A DNA stretch of 64,000 nt, taken from Limanda limanda. Its lineage: Eukaryota; Chordata; Actinopteri; Pleuronectiformes; Pleuronectidae. This document shows, piece by piece, positions 1 through 11,803 of the stretch. The DNA is taken from NCBI RefSeq assembly GCF_963576545.1, contig NC_083638.1, positions 4,244,659-4,308,658 on the forward strand, written 5' to 3'. A program made the position numbers and the translations under genes. The notes beneath the pieces are model-generated. The model saw only the letters and a list, made by a program, of their open reading frames with translations, did no database searches and was not told the origin of the DNA. The stretch's first letter is position 1. Every line of letters begins with the position of its first letter.

Positions 1-157
1 CTTTAATTACATGTTAATTTATCTCTATTTACATGTGAATGCTTTTATATGTTCAAATTTATCAATTATTTGGATTGCTTTGCTGTCAAAGCACTTTGTA
101 AACTCTGTTTTAAAAAAGTACTGTATCAATAAAGTTTATTATTTTATTATTTATTCA
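1..157 (+). mobile_element. L2/Maui-type LINE 3' tail abutting LRR exon A
   Basis: It has the hallmarks of the fish L2 tail: the tract gctgtcaaagcactttgtaa, then aataaagtttattatt. The tail runs straight into the splice acceptor of LRR exon A. Confidence 0.6.
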
Positions 158-3100
158 GTTTGGAGAGCTGCATTCTGTCAGAGATCAGCTGTTCTTCTCT
201 GGCTTCAGCTCTGAGGTCGAACCCCTCTCATCTGAGAGAACTTGATTTGAGCTACAACGAACTGCTGGACTCAGGAATGAAGGAGCTGTGTGGTTTTCTA
301 CAGAGTTCAACCTGTCGACTGGAGACTCTGAGGTCAGTTCACTGACTGATTTTTGAAGATGTCATATCTATAAAACAGCATTTATAAACAATATATCTCA
401 TTTAATTCTAATTTAACATGTTTCCTCTTCATACATAACTTGAATCTGTTCATTAATTAATCTGTGACATTTAAATATTCAGCTACTTGTTAAAACACAT
501 CTGAGTTTAGATCTGGATTTCCTAAACTGATCTGCAGGACAGAGACCGGGTGCAAATAATATATTTTTACTGAATCAGGACTCGTTTTTTGTCCAAAATG
601 TCTAATTTCATATTTATCTTCCATTTTATGAGTCTGTGCTGTCATGAATATTCGTTTGTTATTGTAACACATGAGCCTAGTTTAATTAACAGGTAAGTTT
701 TATCCTTTATCCAGGTTGGATCACTGCAGTCTGTCAGAGATCAGCTGTTCTTCTCTGGCTTCAGCTCTGAGGTCAAACCCCTCTCATTTGAGAGAAGTAG
801 ATCTGAGTAACAACGACCTTCAGGAATCAGGAGTGAAGGATCTGTGTGGTTTTCAACAGAATCCAACCTGTCAACTGGCGACTCTGAGGTCAGACATCAT
901 GTTTTTTTGTTCAGTGTGGTGATATATACTGGTGAAGTGTCATGTTGCAGTTGTGATAGAAACTTTATATCTATTGACATTTTACTGCTTTTATGTGTTT
1001 AAGTCTTTATTTAATTTTCTTGCTCTGCTGTCAAAGCACTTTGTAAACTCAATTTATAAAAAGCACTATATCGATAAAGTTTATTATTATTATTATTTAT
1101 TCAGGTTGTGGGGCTGCAGTCTGTCAAAGATCAGCTGTTCTTCTCTGGCCTCAGCTCTGAGGTCAAACCCCTCTCATCTTAGAGAACTGGATCTGAGCTA
1201 CAACAACCTGCCAGACTCAGGAGTGAAGGAGCTGTGTGGTTTTCTAAAATGTCCAACCTGTCGACTGGAGACTCTGAGGTCAGACATCATGTTTGATTGT
1301 TAGAGGTTCAGTGTGTCGAATTAAGTGACATCTAGTGGTGAAGTGTCATGTTGCAGCTGAACACCCCTCATCTCAACCCCCCCCCCCTTTCCAAACATGA
1401 AAGTTAACCTGTGGTAGTTTCAGTTGTCATAGAAACTCAAAAGGTTTAGTTTGTCCAGTCTGGGCTACTGTAAAAAACATGGCTGCCTCTGTAGAGAGGA
1501 CCCAATCCTGATGTGAATATAAAGTATGTAAATATAGTATAGTTACATATAAATGTCTCATTTTAGGTTTAAGACAACAGCAATTAGTTTCTAACCAGTT
1601 CAGCACTATATCAAGAAGTTTTTTATTATTATTTATTCAGGTGGGAGGACTGCAGTCTGTCAGAGATCAGCTGTTCTTCTCTGGCTTCAGCTCTGAGGTC
1701 AAACCCCTCTCATTTGAGAGAACTGGATCTGAGTAACAACTACCTGCTGTCCTCAGTAGTGAAGAAGCTGTGTGGTTTTCTACAGAGTCCAACTTGTCGA
1801 CTTGCGACTCTAAGGTCAGACATCATGTTTTATTGTTAAAGGATTAGTGTGGGGACATCTAGTGGTGAAGTGTCATATTGCAGTTGAACACCCCTCACCT
1901 CATCCTCCCTATCCAAACATGAAAGAGAACCTGTGGTAGCTTCAGTTGTCATTGAAAATAAAAAGGTTTAGTTTGTCCAGTCTGGGCTACTGTAAAAAAC
2001 ATGGCTGCCTCTATAGAGAGGACCCGATCCTGATGTGAATATAAAGTATGTAAATATAAAGTATTTAAAGGTAAGTGTCTAATTATTTAGCAAAGAAAAC
2101 AACAATTAGTTTCCAACCAGTTCAGAACACAGCAGCTTCTCACTGGTATTAAACGGCAACATCACATCTCCCTGATCCTCGCTTCTCTCCATTGGCTCCC
2201 TGTCTGTTTTAGAATTGATTTTAAGATGTTACTGATCACTTTTAAAGCATCTGGCCCAGAACTACATCACAAAATTATTGAGCCTGTATGTTCCTGCACG
2301 CAGCCTTAGATCCTCAGGTGGATCCTGCTGTTCCAAAGTCCAGGTTGAAAACTAAACCCTGACCAAGCTTTTACCATCAGGACCCCTCGGCTTTGGAACG
2401 GCCCCCTGAGGAGATAAGGCAGAGTCAGTGACTTCTTTTAAATCACTTCTTAAAACCTATTTTTATAGACTTTCTTTAATGTGATGTTGTGTTTTTATCA
2501 TTTTCACCTTTTATTTACTTGTTCATTTATATATCTATTGTAATTTTACTGCTTTTATGGGTTCAGGTTTTTATTTACTTGTCTTGCTTTGCTGTCAAAG
2601 CCCTTTGTAAACTCTGTTTAAAAAAATACTATGTCAATAAAGTTTAGTATTATTATTATTTATTCAGGTTGTGGGGCTGCAGACTGTCAGAGATCAGCTG
2701 TTCTTCTCTGGCTTCAGCTCTGAGGTCAAACCCCTCTCATCTGAGAGAACTGGATTTGAGCTACAACAACCTGACGGACTCAGGAGTGAAGGCGCTGTGT
2801 GGTTTTCTAAAGAGTCCAACCTGTCAACTAGAGATTCTTAGGTCAGACATCATGTTTTATTGTTGAAGGTTCCGTGTGGTGACATCTAGTGGCATGTTTC
2901 AGCTGAACACCCCTCAACTCACCCCCCTTTCCAAACGTGAAAGATAACCTGTGGTAGCTTCAGTTGTCATAGAAACTCAAAAGGTTTAGTTTGATGAGTC
3001 TGGGCGACTCTAAAAAAAGGCAGCTCTGTAGAGAGGACCCGTTCCTAATGTTAATATAAAGTATGTAAATGTAGTTAAATATTAATGTCTCATTTTTGGG

Positions 3101-6100
3101 TAAAGAAAATAACAATTAGTTTCCAACCAGTTCAGAACGCAGCAGCTTCTCACTGTTATCAAACAGCAACATCACATCTCCCTGATCCTCGCTTCTCTCC
3201 ATTGGCTCTCTGTCCGTTTTAGAATTGATTTTAGGATTTTGCTGATCACTTTTAAAGCATCTGGCCCCAAACTATATCACATAATTATTGATCCTGTATG
3301 TTCCTGCATGCAGCCTTAGATCCTCAGGTGGATCCTGCTGTTCCAAAGTCCAGGTTGAAAACTAAACGGTGACCGTGCTTTTACCATCAGGGCCCCTCGG
3401 CTTTACAACGGCCCCCTGAGGAGATAAGACAGAGTCAATAACTTTTTTTAAATCACTTCTTAAAACCCATTTTTATAGACTTGCTTTTATGTGATGTTTA
3501 GTTTTTACTATGTTTTTTTCATTTACACATTTTATTACTTGTTTATTTATCCCTATTGTCACGTGACTGCTGTAATGGGTTCAAGTTTTTATTTTATTTT
3601 CTTGATTTGCTGTCAAAGCACTTGGTAAACTCTGTTTTAAAAAAGTACTGTATCAATTAAGTTTATTATTATTATTTATTCAGGTGGGAGGACTGCACGC
3701 TGTCAGAGATCAGCTGTTCTTCTCTGGCTTCAGCCCTGAGGTCAAACCCCTCTCATCTGAGAGAACTGGATCTGACTCTAAATGACCTGCAGGACTCAGG
3801 AGTAAAGGAGCTGTGTGGTTTTCTACAGAGTCCAACCTGTCGACTGGAGACTCTGAGGTCAGACATCATGTTTTATTATTAAAGGTTCAGTGTGTTGACA
3901 TCTAGTGGTGAAGTGTCAGGTTGCAGCTGAACACCCCTCTCCCCACCCTAACTCCAGTGTTGTGCAAGTTCACACCTCTCATGAACTAGTTCAAAGTTCA
4001 GTTCATACAAGTAAACATGAATAGTTCAAGTTCATAGTTCACCATTTAAATTCTGAACTAGTTCATAGTTCAGTTCATTTCATAGTTTTAAGGTGGAAAG
4101 TGAGAATGAAAGACTTAACTTATTTTTTAAAGAAAACTTTATCCATCACTACCCCTTGCCTTTACTGTTGGAATCTTTATCAGACAGTGTGTAAAAATCC
4201 CTCAGATAATAATAAGTTGCATCGGATGTAGTCGCTGAGTCTGCGTCTCTGCCTTCACTTGTCATTTGTATATGAGACCGAGAGCTGTTGTCTCGTGTTG
4301 CAGGTATGGCCTGCCCCTCTAAGGAAAGTGTGTAGTGTGTGACGTAGTGCACTTGGGTATTATGGGAAAATACACTAAAAGTGTGTGTATAATGCGAAGT
4401 GAACGACCACCTAGAGGTGATGAGAGTGTTGCTCCTGCCGTATATCTGAGTAATAAAGTGGCCGCATTCCAAGTAAGGAAGCGTCTCCTCCTCCTTATTC
4501 ACGGAGCGGTCCGGACGGCTGGCTACCGGCCAGACAGCGAGCCAAGATAACCCGTGAGCTGAGCTCCCACTACGGCTCGGAGCTGAGACACTGGCCAGAG
4601 AAGAAGGCACTTGGAATACGTTGCTGGTTTGGTCTACGTGTGTGTGCGATAAATCATTGGTAACGTAGTGCGAAGTCGAGTTAACTGGTTTAGGTTAGGC
4701 TACATCGCGGACATTTTACGGGCACTGAGCAAAGACATGGTGCAAGCATTCGATTTAGACACGACTCACCTCAGGAGAAAGTATTGAAATGTCCTGAGGG
4801 TCAGTGAACAGGTAGGGGTGGGGCACATGACAGTTCTAGGCCAATGGCTGTAGGGTTTTGTGGGATGGCAGGCTCTCATTGGCTGATGAGTTGGCGTGTC
4901 AAGGGAGAATGAGGAAGGGGAGTGAAGAATATTGTGGTGGATGTTAGGAGTGTCGGAGTGTGTAGTGTTTGTTGGACTTCAATAGAGTTACACATAAAGA
5001 GAGAAGTTTCCTGTCGTCTAAAAGCCAGGACGCTACAATATGAACATGTTCACCAATCAAATTCATTATTTGTCATTAGATTGCGTTCAGTTAATCGTTC
5101 TCATAAAAATGAACGTGTTCAATGAACGCGTTCTTTTGAAGTCGTTCATGCACAACCCTGCCCTCCTCTTTCAAACATGAAAGTTAACCTGTGGTAGCTT
5201 CAGTTGTCTTAGAAACTCAAAAGGTTTAGTCTGTCCAGTCTGGGCTAATGTACAAAAGCATGGCTGCCTCTGTAGAGGGGACCCGCTCCTGATGTAAATA
5301 TAAAGTACATAAATATAATGTAGTTAAATATAAATGTCTCTTTTTAGGGTAAAGAAAACAACAGTTAGTTTCCAACCAGTTCAGAACGCAGCAGCTTCTC
5401 ACTGGTATTAAACGGCAACATCACATCTCCCTGATCCTCGCTTCTCTCCATTGGCTCCCTGTCCGTTTCAGAATTGACTTTAAGATTTTACTGATCACTT
5501 TTAAAGCATCTGACCTCGACTACATCACAGAATTATTGAGCCCGTATGTTCCTGCACGCAGCCTTAGATCCTCAGGTTGATCCTGCTGTTCCAAAGTCCA
5601 GGTTGAAAACTAAACCGTGACTGTGATTTTACCATCAGGGCCCCTCGGCTTTGGAACGGCCCCCTTAGGAGATAATACAGAGTTCTTTTAAATCACTTCT
5701 TAAAACCCATTTTTATAGACTTGCTTTTATGTGATGTTTAGTTTTTACTATGTTTTTATGATTTTCACATTTTATCACTTGTTCATTTATCCCTATTGTC
5801 ACGTCACTGCTGTTATGGGTTCAAGTTTTTATTTTATTTTCTTGCTTTGCTGTCAAATCACTTTGTTAACTCTGTTTTTAAAATTACTCTATCAATAAAG
5901 TTTATTATTGTTATTAATTATCCAGGTTTGGGGGCTGCAGTCATTCAGAGATCAGCTGTTCTTCTCTGGCTTCAGCTCTGAGGTCAAACCCCTCTCATCT
6001 GAGAGAACTGGATCTGAGCTACAACGACCTGCAGGACTCAGGAGTGAAGAAGCTGTGTGGTTTTCTACAGAGTCCAACCTGTCGACTGGAGACTCTGAGG

Positions 6101-7251
6101 TCAGCTCACTGACTGACTTTTGTAGATCTCATACCTATAATACAGCATTTATACCCAATTTATCTAATTTAATTATAATTTAACGTAATTCCGATTTCAT
6201 ATTTATCTTCAATGTAATGAGTCTGTGCTGACATCAATATTTGTATGATATTTTCACAAATGAACTCAGTATAATGAATGCAGTAAAGTTTGCTTCTTTA
6301 TTCAGGTTGTGGAGCTGCAGACTGTCAGAGATCAGCTGTTCTTCTCTGGCTTCAGCTCTGAGGTCAAACCCCTCTCATCTGAGAGAACTGGATCTGAGTA
6401 ACAACGACCTTCAGGACTCAGGAGTGAAGGAGCTGCTTGATCTAGAGCAGAGTTCAACCTGTCGCCTGGAGACTTTGAGGTCAGTAGATGGTCTGTGCTG
6501 CCAAGCAGGATTTGTGGGTATCTCGTTAATTCAGGTTTAGTGTCCTCAGAGTCAGTGTGTATCCTCAGAGTCACTGTGTGTCAAACTAAAGCTCATTATT
6601 TAGGCCACATCCTGTGATTCAAACGTTTCTTATCTAGAATCTTCTTCTCTTCCACTGGTCTTGTAAGTAAACAACAGATTCAGATCTCGTGGCCCCGAGG
6701 TATTTATCTCGTTCACACACAAAATGCCACCAGGGGGCGCTGTAACTTACACATTGACATAATCACAGATGTTTTACCAGCTGTTCTTCCTGCATTTAGC
6801 AGCTGTAACTGAGTTTCCTTTATTCTGGAGCATGTGTTTTTTCTCTTTTGAATTTTATTATAGAATAGTTTGATCCTGGTTGTGAAATATGAGGCTCTGC
6901 TGTCAGTCAAACTGTCCATGTCTGTGATTGGTCATACTCAGTTAACCCCGCCCCTTTTATGTGCACGTGCTCACACAGTGAAACATGTCTTCACCTGTAA
7001 CAGCAGTAAATCCACCTCTCAGGTGTCCACTCTGCACTTTGACATGCAGAGGACACACACTGAGCTCTTAGCGTGTTCATTCCAACACGTGAACATGAAG
7101 CAGAGAGGAAGCTGCTCCACCTCTGAACAGGACTGAAGTCCCTGCTGCTCTTTCTACTGGATGAGCTGCATCACTGACTCACAGCTGAAGAAGTGAGTCT
7201 CTGGAAACACTGATGTCTTTTACTCTCAACAGATGGAGGAGGTGGGACTGA
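1..7251 (+). CDS. NLR family gene 1 (NLRC3/NLRP12-like), 3' part with 8 LRR exons
   Basis: This is the 3' part of a fish-type NLR gene; its N-terminal and NACHT exons lie upstream of the window. Eight exons of 174 bp each start after an AG acceptor, end before GT, and share one phase (AG|G, splitting an Arg codon), so the array reads continuously. Each exon encodes about two ribonuclease-inhibitor-type leucine-rich repeats with [20 protein letters not shown] and [13 protein letters not shown] cores. The family consists of cytosolic innate sensors, and the LRR horseshoe is the presumed ligand or autoinhibitory surface. All eight exons are open, so nothing here marks a pseudogene. The last LRR exon (6306-6479) has a distinct ELLDLEQS segment, and a short terminal exon at 7233 is proposed. 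The gene is closely related to the second NLR at 13,924-25,833 and appears to be its tandem copy. Confidence 0.82.
159..332 (+). CDS. NLR 1 LRR exon A
   Basis: 174-bp LRR exon between the acceptor ttattcag and the donor gtcagttc. It starts TTTGGAG where sister exons start GTTGGAG. It encodes a unit with [19 protein letters not shown]. The acceptor tract directly follows an L2 LINE tail that occupies the start of the window. Confidence 0.85.
715..888 (+). CDS. NLR 1 LRR exon B
   Basis: 174-bp LRR exon, acceptor tatccag, donor gtcagaca. It encodes [11 protein letters not shown] and then [19 protein letters not shown]. Its phase is the same as its neighbours, and it is preceded by a short intron without the MITE/LINE composite. 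Confidence 0.85.
1105..1278 (+). CDS. NLR 1 LRR exon C
   Basis: 174-bp LRR exon, acceptor tattcag, donor gtcagaca. It encodes [11 protein letters not shown] and [19 protein letters not shown]. The upstream acceptor follows a TTATTATTATT LINE tail. Confidence 0.85.
1296..1640 (+). mobile_element. MITE fragment in intron C-D
   Basis: MITE body (gacatctagtggtgaag, gtttagtttgtccagtctggg, gtagagaggaccc) as in the other long introns. The L2 part is reduced to the extreme tail near 1600-1640, so this unit has lost most of the LINE. Confidence 0.6.
1641..1814 (+). CDS. NLR 1 LRR exon D
   Basis: 174-bp LRR exon starting GTGGGAGGACTGC, ending CTAAG before gtcagaca. It encodes [11 protein letters not shown] and [19 protein letters not shown] and is fully open in the shared phase. 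It has no in-frame ATG near its start, so start-codon-based ORF finding misses it. Confidence 0.83.
1835..2666 (+). mobile_element. Intron made of TTAA-MITE invaded by a 5'-truncated L2 LINE (D-E)
   Basis: About 20 bp after the donor, a MITE begins (ttaaaggattagtgtgg, then gacatctagtggtgaag). It matches the elements at 46,984-47,360 and 47,962-48,336. Near 2105 it is interrupted by an L2-type reverse transcriptase 3' end that reads [19 protein letters not shown] then [17 protein letters not shown], followed by untranslated tail and a TTA repeat that forms the acceptor tract. Frameshifts and stops show it is dead. Confidence 0.7.
2668..2841 (+). CDS. NLR 1 LRR exon E
   Basis: 174-bp LRR exon, acceptor tattcag, donor gtcagaca after CTTAG. 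It encodes [11 protein letters not shown] and [19 protein letters not shown]. The intron upstream consists almost entirely of a MITE plus L2 tail. Confidence 0.85.
   Translation, partial: VVGLQTVRDQLFFSGFSSEVKPLSSERTGFELQQPDGLRSEGAVWFSKESNLSTRDS
2862..3683 (+). mobile_element. MITE + L2 composite intron (E-F)
   Basis: Same nested arrangement as 1835-2666: MITE 5' part, L2 RT 3' end from about 3115, LINE tail and TTATTATTATT acceptor tract. The shared internal junction shows that the insertion predates duplication of the exon-intron unit. Confidence 0.68.
3684..3857 (+). CDS. NLR 1 LRR exon F
   Basis: 174-bp LRR exon, acceptor tattcag, donor gtcagaca. It encodes [11 protein letters not shown] and [19 protein letters not shown] and is open in the shared phase. 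The following intron carries a 1.2-kb hAT-like insertion. Confidence 0.83.
3955..5160. mobile_element. Non-autonomous hAT-like element in intron F-G
   Basis: A 1.2-kb segment absent from the sister introns interrupts the MITE between 3954 and 5161. Its ends are imperfect inverted repeats: CAGTGTTGTGCAAGTTCA at the left, and the right end reads CAGGGTTGTGCATGAACG on the opposite strand, which is the CAGxGTTG type usual for hAT elements. Near both ends are many GAACTAGTTCA/GTTCA subterminal motifs. No transposase is readable and the flanking 8-bp sequences match only partly, so the target duplication is not clean. Confidence 0.65.
5161..5925 (+). mobile_element. Rest of MITE + L2 composite intron (F-G)
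   Basis: Continuation of the MITE (aaacatgaaagttaacctgtgg), then the L2 RT 3' end ([17 protein letters not shown] region near 5430) and the LINE tail up to the acceptor of exon G. Confidence 0.65.
5926..6099 (+). CDS. NLR 1 LRR exon G
   Basis: 174-bp LRR exon, acceptor atccag, donor gtcagctc. It encodes [11 protein letters not shown] (the usual LSEISC is HSEISC here) and [19 protein letters not shown]. Confidence 0.84.
6306..6479 (+). CDS. NLR 1 LRR exon H (last LRR)
   Basis: 174-bp LRR exon with the C-terminal variant [17 protein letters not shown] in place of [17 protein letters not shown]. The same variant type marks the last LRR exon of the second NLR (24,906-25,079), so this is the terminal member of the array. 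If the intron were retained the frame would stop after about 20 codons. Confidence 0.83.
7233..7251 (+). CDS. Possible terminal coding exon of NLR 1
   Basis: After the pyrimidine-rich acceptor tttactctcaacag, the phase carried by the LRR exons reads R-W-R-R-W-D-stop. The corresponding position of the second NLR (25,818-25,833) has the same acceptor and reads R-W-K-S-V-stop. This would give a very short C-terminus with no B30.2 domain. It is inference from splice signals only; intron read-through with a nearby stop is the alternative. Confidence 0.3.
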
Positions 7252-7724
7252 TCTTTGTGTAGGTGAGTGTGAAGAGGACAGTGTGTGTGGACTTGAGGCT
7301 GAGCTGTGTCCTGAGGATCCAGAGGCTGAAGCAGCAGCAGCTTGTGTGTAGAGCGGCTCTGACTGGGCCTTGTTGCTGGGAGGCAGAGTGGAGACAGAGC
7401 TCCAGAGGAATCAGAGGAGGTGAGCTGCTCTGAGATCAGCTGTCACACAGTGTCCAGTCCACCGTCCTCCCTGTGTGTTCCTGTGGATGTGACACAGCAT
7501 CATCAGCGGATCTGCTGCTGCTCTGTCCTTTGACTCAGTGTCTGCAGACACACTCACACACGCTCCTTCACCTCCTCCACTCTTATATTCACTCACATAA
7601 TCTGAGCACAAACACACTCAGCAGATTATTTCTGTTCACGACAACATAACTGCAGATCAACACTTTTCTAAATTTGTATTGAGTGAATTCGCAGAATCTT
7701 TTTCGACATCTTCCCTCTGTTCAC

Positions 7725-8056
7725 AATCATTACCGCTTGTCCTCTTGAGAGCAGCAGGGGGAGCTGGAGCCGATCCCAGCTGACATTGGGTGGGAGGTGT
7801 GGTGTGCCTTGGACGGGTCACCAGTCCGTCACATGGCCGACAAACAACATTTCACACTCACATTACTACACTCTCGATGTAGAGCCTCCAATTTACCCAA
7901 ACCCTAATCTGCATGTGTTTGTGAGATGAAGCCGGAGCACCTGGAGAAAACACGGGGAGAACATGCAGACTCCACACAGGAAGACCCCATCTGAACCGGG
8001 ATTCAAACCAGCAACCTTCTGGCTGTGAGGTGACAGTGCCAACCACCGCGCAGCCC
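7725..8056 (-). mobile_element. tRNA-related SINE-like fish repeat (copy 1)
   Basis: Read on the minus strand it starts with a GGTTGGCACTGTC-type A-box region, then a GGTTTGAATCC B box, then CTGTGTGGAGTCTGCATGTT and ends near CAGCTGGGATCGGCTCCAGC, a very common fish repeat. A second copy sits at 26,285-26,617 within the segmental duplication. Its exact family name cannot be assigned from the sequence alone. Confidence 0.6.
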
Positions 8057-8619
8057 CAAAGTCTTGCCCCTCGCTACAGATTGTGTTTATTCACATGAAG
8101 AATGTGTTTATTGAAATGACACAACACCAACAGAATATATAAACCTTCTGTAAAGAGTCACATATAGTGTATTTGACTTTGCCTTTATTATTTTCCATCT
8201 TTGTCCCTCAGTATGTCTCCATGTGTGTAGAACCACATTCTGTGTATATGTTTGTTTTATGATCTTAAAGTTCCTGGATTCATGTCACAAATTGATTTAG
8301 TTCAACACAAAGTTAAACACATTTTAATCACTTTGAGTTCAAAATCTGAGTTTTGTCTAAGACACAAAAGATCAAAACTCTGGACTTAAAAATGGGACGT
8401 TTTCATTTCTGCATCAGGTGCAGAGCGGTGGTGGCTTTTCTACTTTTGACCCACAGATGGCGCTGTAGTATAGCAGCGGCACATCCCAGTCAAAGCCTTT
8501 ATATTCAGTCTATGAGTCAAAAACAGGGATAATTTCCTCTGTGACAAACCAGATGTAACTAGAAGAAAAACATCTCAGAGAGAAAAGTTCTGTTTTTACT
8601 TGTCTCTGCTTTAATGTTC

Positions 8620-8625
8620 AATAAA
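8620..8625 (+). terminator. Candidate polyadenylation signal for NLR 1
   Basis: AATAAA about 1.4 kb after the proposed stop. It is conserved at the equivalent position of the second copy (27,177-27,182). Confidence 0.3.
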
Positions 8626-10117
8626 CATCCTTCCACCGACTTCAGTGGAATCATGACTCTGCTTTTCTTTCATCGTACAAACAAACAGGTGAAAACATCT
8701 CCTCCTTGCTGCAGGTACATGAACAACATCACCAGTTTGACATAATGGAAACAATCATAAGAAAAAAGTATGTATGTACAGTATGAAGAAGAGTCGATGA
8801 AGAGCAGAGCATCTTTAAGTCTCTGAGGAAACTTTCATAAATATTTTACCATATTCAATAGAAAACTGACTCAAGGACATTTTATATAAATGTAGATGAA
8901 GATTCTTCGACTGTCCAGTTTGTGAATTGTTGCTAAAATGATTTCTAAAACAATGATATAAATCTGTTTGTATGTTCTCGACCACCAACTCAGAACGACC
9001 ACAAGGGGGAGACTGTAGCAGGCCTCTGGTAACAGCAGCATGTTAGGAAGTAATCGATGATGGGAGGTTCACAGCAGGGACAAGTGACAGTGGACATTTT
9101 GGGCCTGTTTTGTTGAACAGTTTGTGTTATTTTGTGAAGACACTTGTCTCAACATGATGATTTCACTGAGTTTATTTCCAAGCTCGTCTCAGTTCTTTGT
9201 GACTTCAGGATCAGAAATGTTTGACAGAGTCAGTTCCTGACAGGCTCAAGTTCTCACTGTGTGGAGAGGTCATCATGTGACTTTGTTATGATCATCAACA
9301 CACGTGTGTCAGTGTAACATGTGACTGTGACGCCATGTTAATGAACACGCTGCTCTAACATCTGTCCAGCAGATGTTGAAGCTGTTAGGTCCACTTCCTC
9401 TGCACCAGAGTGAGACCATCATCTCTGCATGGAGCTGTGCACCAGGCTGTTGTCATGGTGACACAGACCAAACACAAATAGTGAAGAAGACGTCGTCCAA
9501 ATGATCCGTTCAAATTCCACCGAATATATTTATGGGATATACTATATACTTGTGAAGAGAAGTTTGTGCTTGTAATCAAATTCTACAAGTTCTTAATATT
9601 ATATATCTAGCAGTCTTGTTGTATCAATAGTTTTTTAGCCTGGTCATAAACTCAACTCAGGTTCTGTCTAAAACACAGTGAAGGTGCAGCTCAGGTTCAA
9701 TTTTCTTACAGGGTGAAAATAGAACACATTATTTATCTAAATATGATATACAACAATCATTAAATAATAAAATACTATAAATAAATCGTAATTTAATTTC
9801 AACCATTTTCTTTCATCGTCGCTCTGGCACCTGTCGTTGGTAAAACAAGTGTTTGACGAATTAGAAGCAAAAATAAATGATTGATTTCTCACTTGTGCTT
9901 CTCCGACTGTAACATGTTAAAAAACCACATTAATCACGTGTTGATTGTATTTTAAAACGCACACAATCCGGCCAAAGTGATGAAATAAAGATTAAAGCAG
10001 AGTTCTCGACCCTATGACCTGTTTACCTGGAGCGTGATTGATTCATCCCAGCAGCACCACCTTGGGTCTCGTGATGTGATTGTGGCACCGACATGTTTGT
10101 GTGTCTCTCCTCCGCAG

Positions 10118-10306
10118 CCTTTGCGTGTCCCGACACTCTGCGGTATCAGGCCTGTCTGCCGGCGTGCACGTCTCAGTCCTGCCCCAACCACGACTTCCAC
10201 TCCGACCCCGACCAGTGTTCAGGCCTGACCGAGGGCTGCGTGTGTCCTGAGGGGACGCTGCTCCACCGGCCCGACTCCGCCCTTTGCATCTCACCTGAGA
10301 AATGCG
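10118..10306 (+). CDS. Otogelin-like copy 1, TIL-type cysteine-rich exon
   Basis: 189 bp, phase 1-1, acceptor ctcctccgcag, donor G|GTAAGT. It encodes CPDTLRYQACLPACTSQSC and then CVCPEGTLLH and SPEKC, about 9 cysteines in a TIL-like pattern. It is nearly identical to 28,658-28,846 over its length. Confidence 0.7.
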
Positions 10307-10530
10307 GTAAGTCTCAAACCGGACGTCACCAAGTCAGATTATGACGAGACAAGTTTGTGAAGAAAATCTGAAAATGAATGAATTATCTTCAGGCTTGATT
10401 TGAGTCAATTTTAAATCTATGAGACCTGTATAATAACCTTTGTTCCTGCAGTCTGCTTCAGTGTTGTCGTCTCATGACCAGTGAACTAGAAATCATTCAA
10501 TGATTGAAGATATGATTTGTGGCTCTGCAG

Positions 10531-10635
10531 TTTGTAACCAGAGCCTGTGTGACCTGGTCCCTCCTGAGTGTAAGTACGGGGAGAAGCTGGTTTCGTACTA
10601 CAGGCAGGACTCCTGCTGTCCGCACTACGTCTGTG
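10531..10635 (+). CDS. Otogelin-like copy 1, short cysteine exon
   Basis: 105 bp, phase 1-1, acceptor ggctctgcag, donor G|GTGAGT. It encodes VCNQSLCDLVPPECKYGEKL followed by a CCPHYVC ending. The copy 2 counterpart is 29,359-29,463. Confidence 0.68.
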
Positions 10636-11803
10636 GTGAGTTTCTCTTTCTCCCACTTTTTATTTAGCCTGAATATAAGATGATATTTCTCTCTAGAAGT
10701 AACCTCCTAATAGTATTTGATGTGATTTTGTGTTGACAGCACCAGATGTGTTTTTTGGTGACAGAGAGGAGTTGTGTTTTATTTTGATTTTTTTCATTCT
10801 GTTTATAGTTTAGACTTAGTTCAGAGTTAATTTAACCTGCAGGAGTTTCTGAAGCTGGTGTGATGTGTTTTTTCGTCTCGGTGGAAACGTCTTTACTGCA
10901 GTATTCTGAGAGAGCAGGACAGACAAGATCCCAAAATGTGCATTTTACATCATGAGGTGATGTTTATTTCTACTTCCTGCATCAGAGCATTGAATGAAAG
11001 AACATTTCCAATTGGTACAAGTGTGTTCTAGCAGCTGTGGAGGGAGATCTGGAGGAAAGTGATTGTTTTCTTTCAAACTCAATCTACTGCTGCTTTTATT
11101 TCTTCTTTCAATCAATAAAGAGAAGCGTTTTCTTTCCCTTGAATCAACAGGTTCTCAGGGAAACTTTGCCAATGAGTATAAAAGATCACGGCTGGAGGAT
11201 AATCATGGATGCAAACTCATTGCAACTTGACTGGTTTGTGGAGGCTGTGATTCTAGTTCACCTTTAGACACTAGAACTGTTTCACTGCAGCTTCTCATTG
11301 GTGTCGATCTACTCATTTAACTCTCAGTGAGAAAGTGAAGAAGAGTGTTTCCCAACACGTGGATCTGTTGGATGAATTAGTTTCTGTTTGTTGCAGGTTC
11401 ATTCAAAGTGTTTGAACTCTCCCAGTTCACACACTTTCCAATTTCATTTAAAAGCTAAAATTACTCACAGTTTATTTGTATAGCATATTTCAACTAGGCA
11501 ATTCAAAGTACTTTTCATAAGACATAAGAGGCATCATAACGAATTGTCAAAGCAACATTAAACAATATCAGAAAGAAGCATTTAAACAGAAATTAAAAGA
11601 GAATAAAAGGAAATTAGGAAATATAAATACTGTTTGTTGAGCACAGACCAGTTGAAGATGTCATAATTAAAAGGATGTGGAGAATCTTCAACTAAATCAG
11701 ACAGCGACTTGAAAATAACACTTTTAATTTAAAGAAATGTGTCCCCTCCTCTGGGCGCCTTCCAGCCGTGTGACCTTCTGCACTGACGCTCTGTGTCCTG
11801 CAG

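Noticed and set aside
4149..4610. 153-codon minus-strand frame as a gene
   Set aside because: It lies inside the hAT-like element, shows no domain, and has no support from sister introns.
6713..8046. B30.2/SPRY exon of NLR 1
   Set aside because: No SPRY motifs (LDP, WEV, LDYE) were found in any frame of the 3' flank of either NLR copy.
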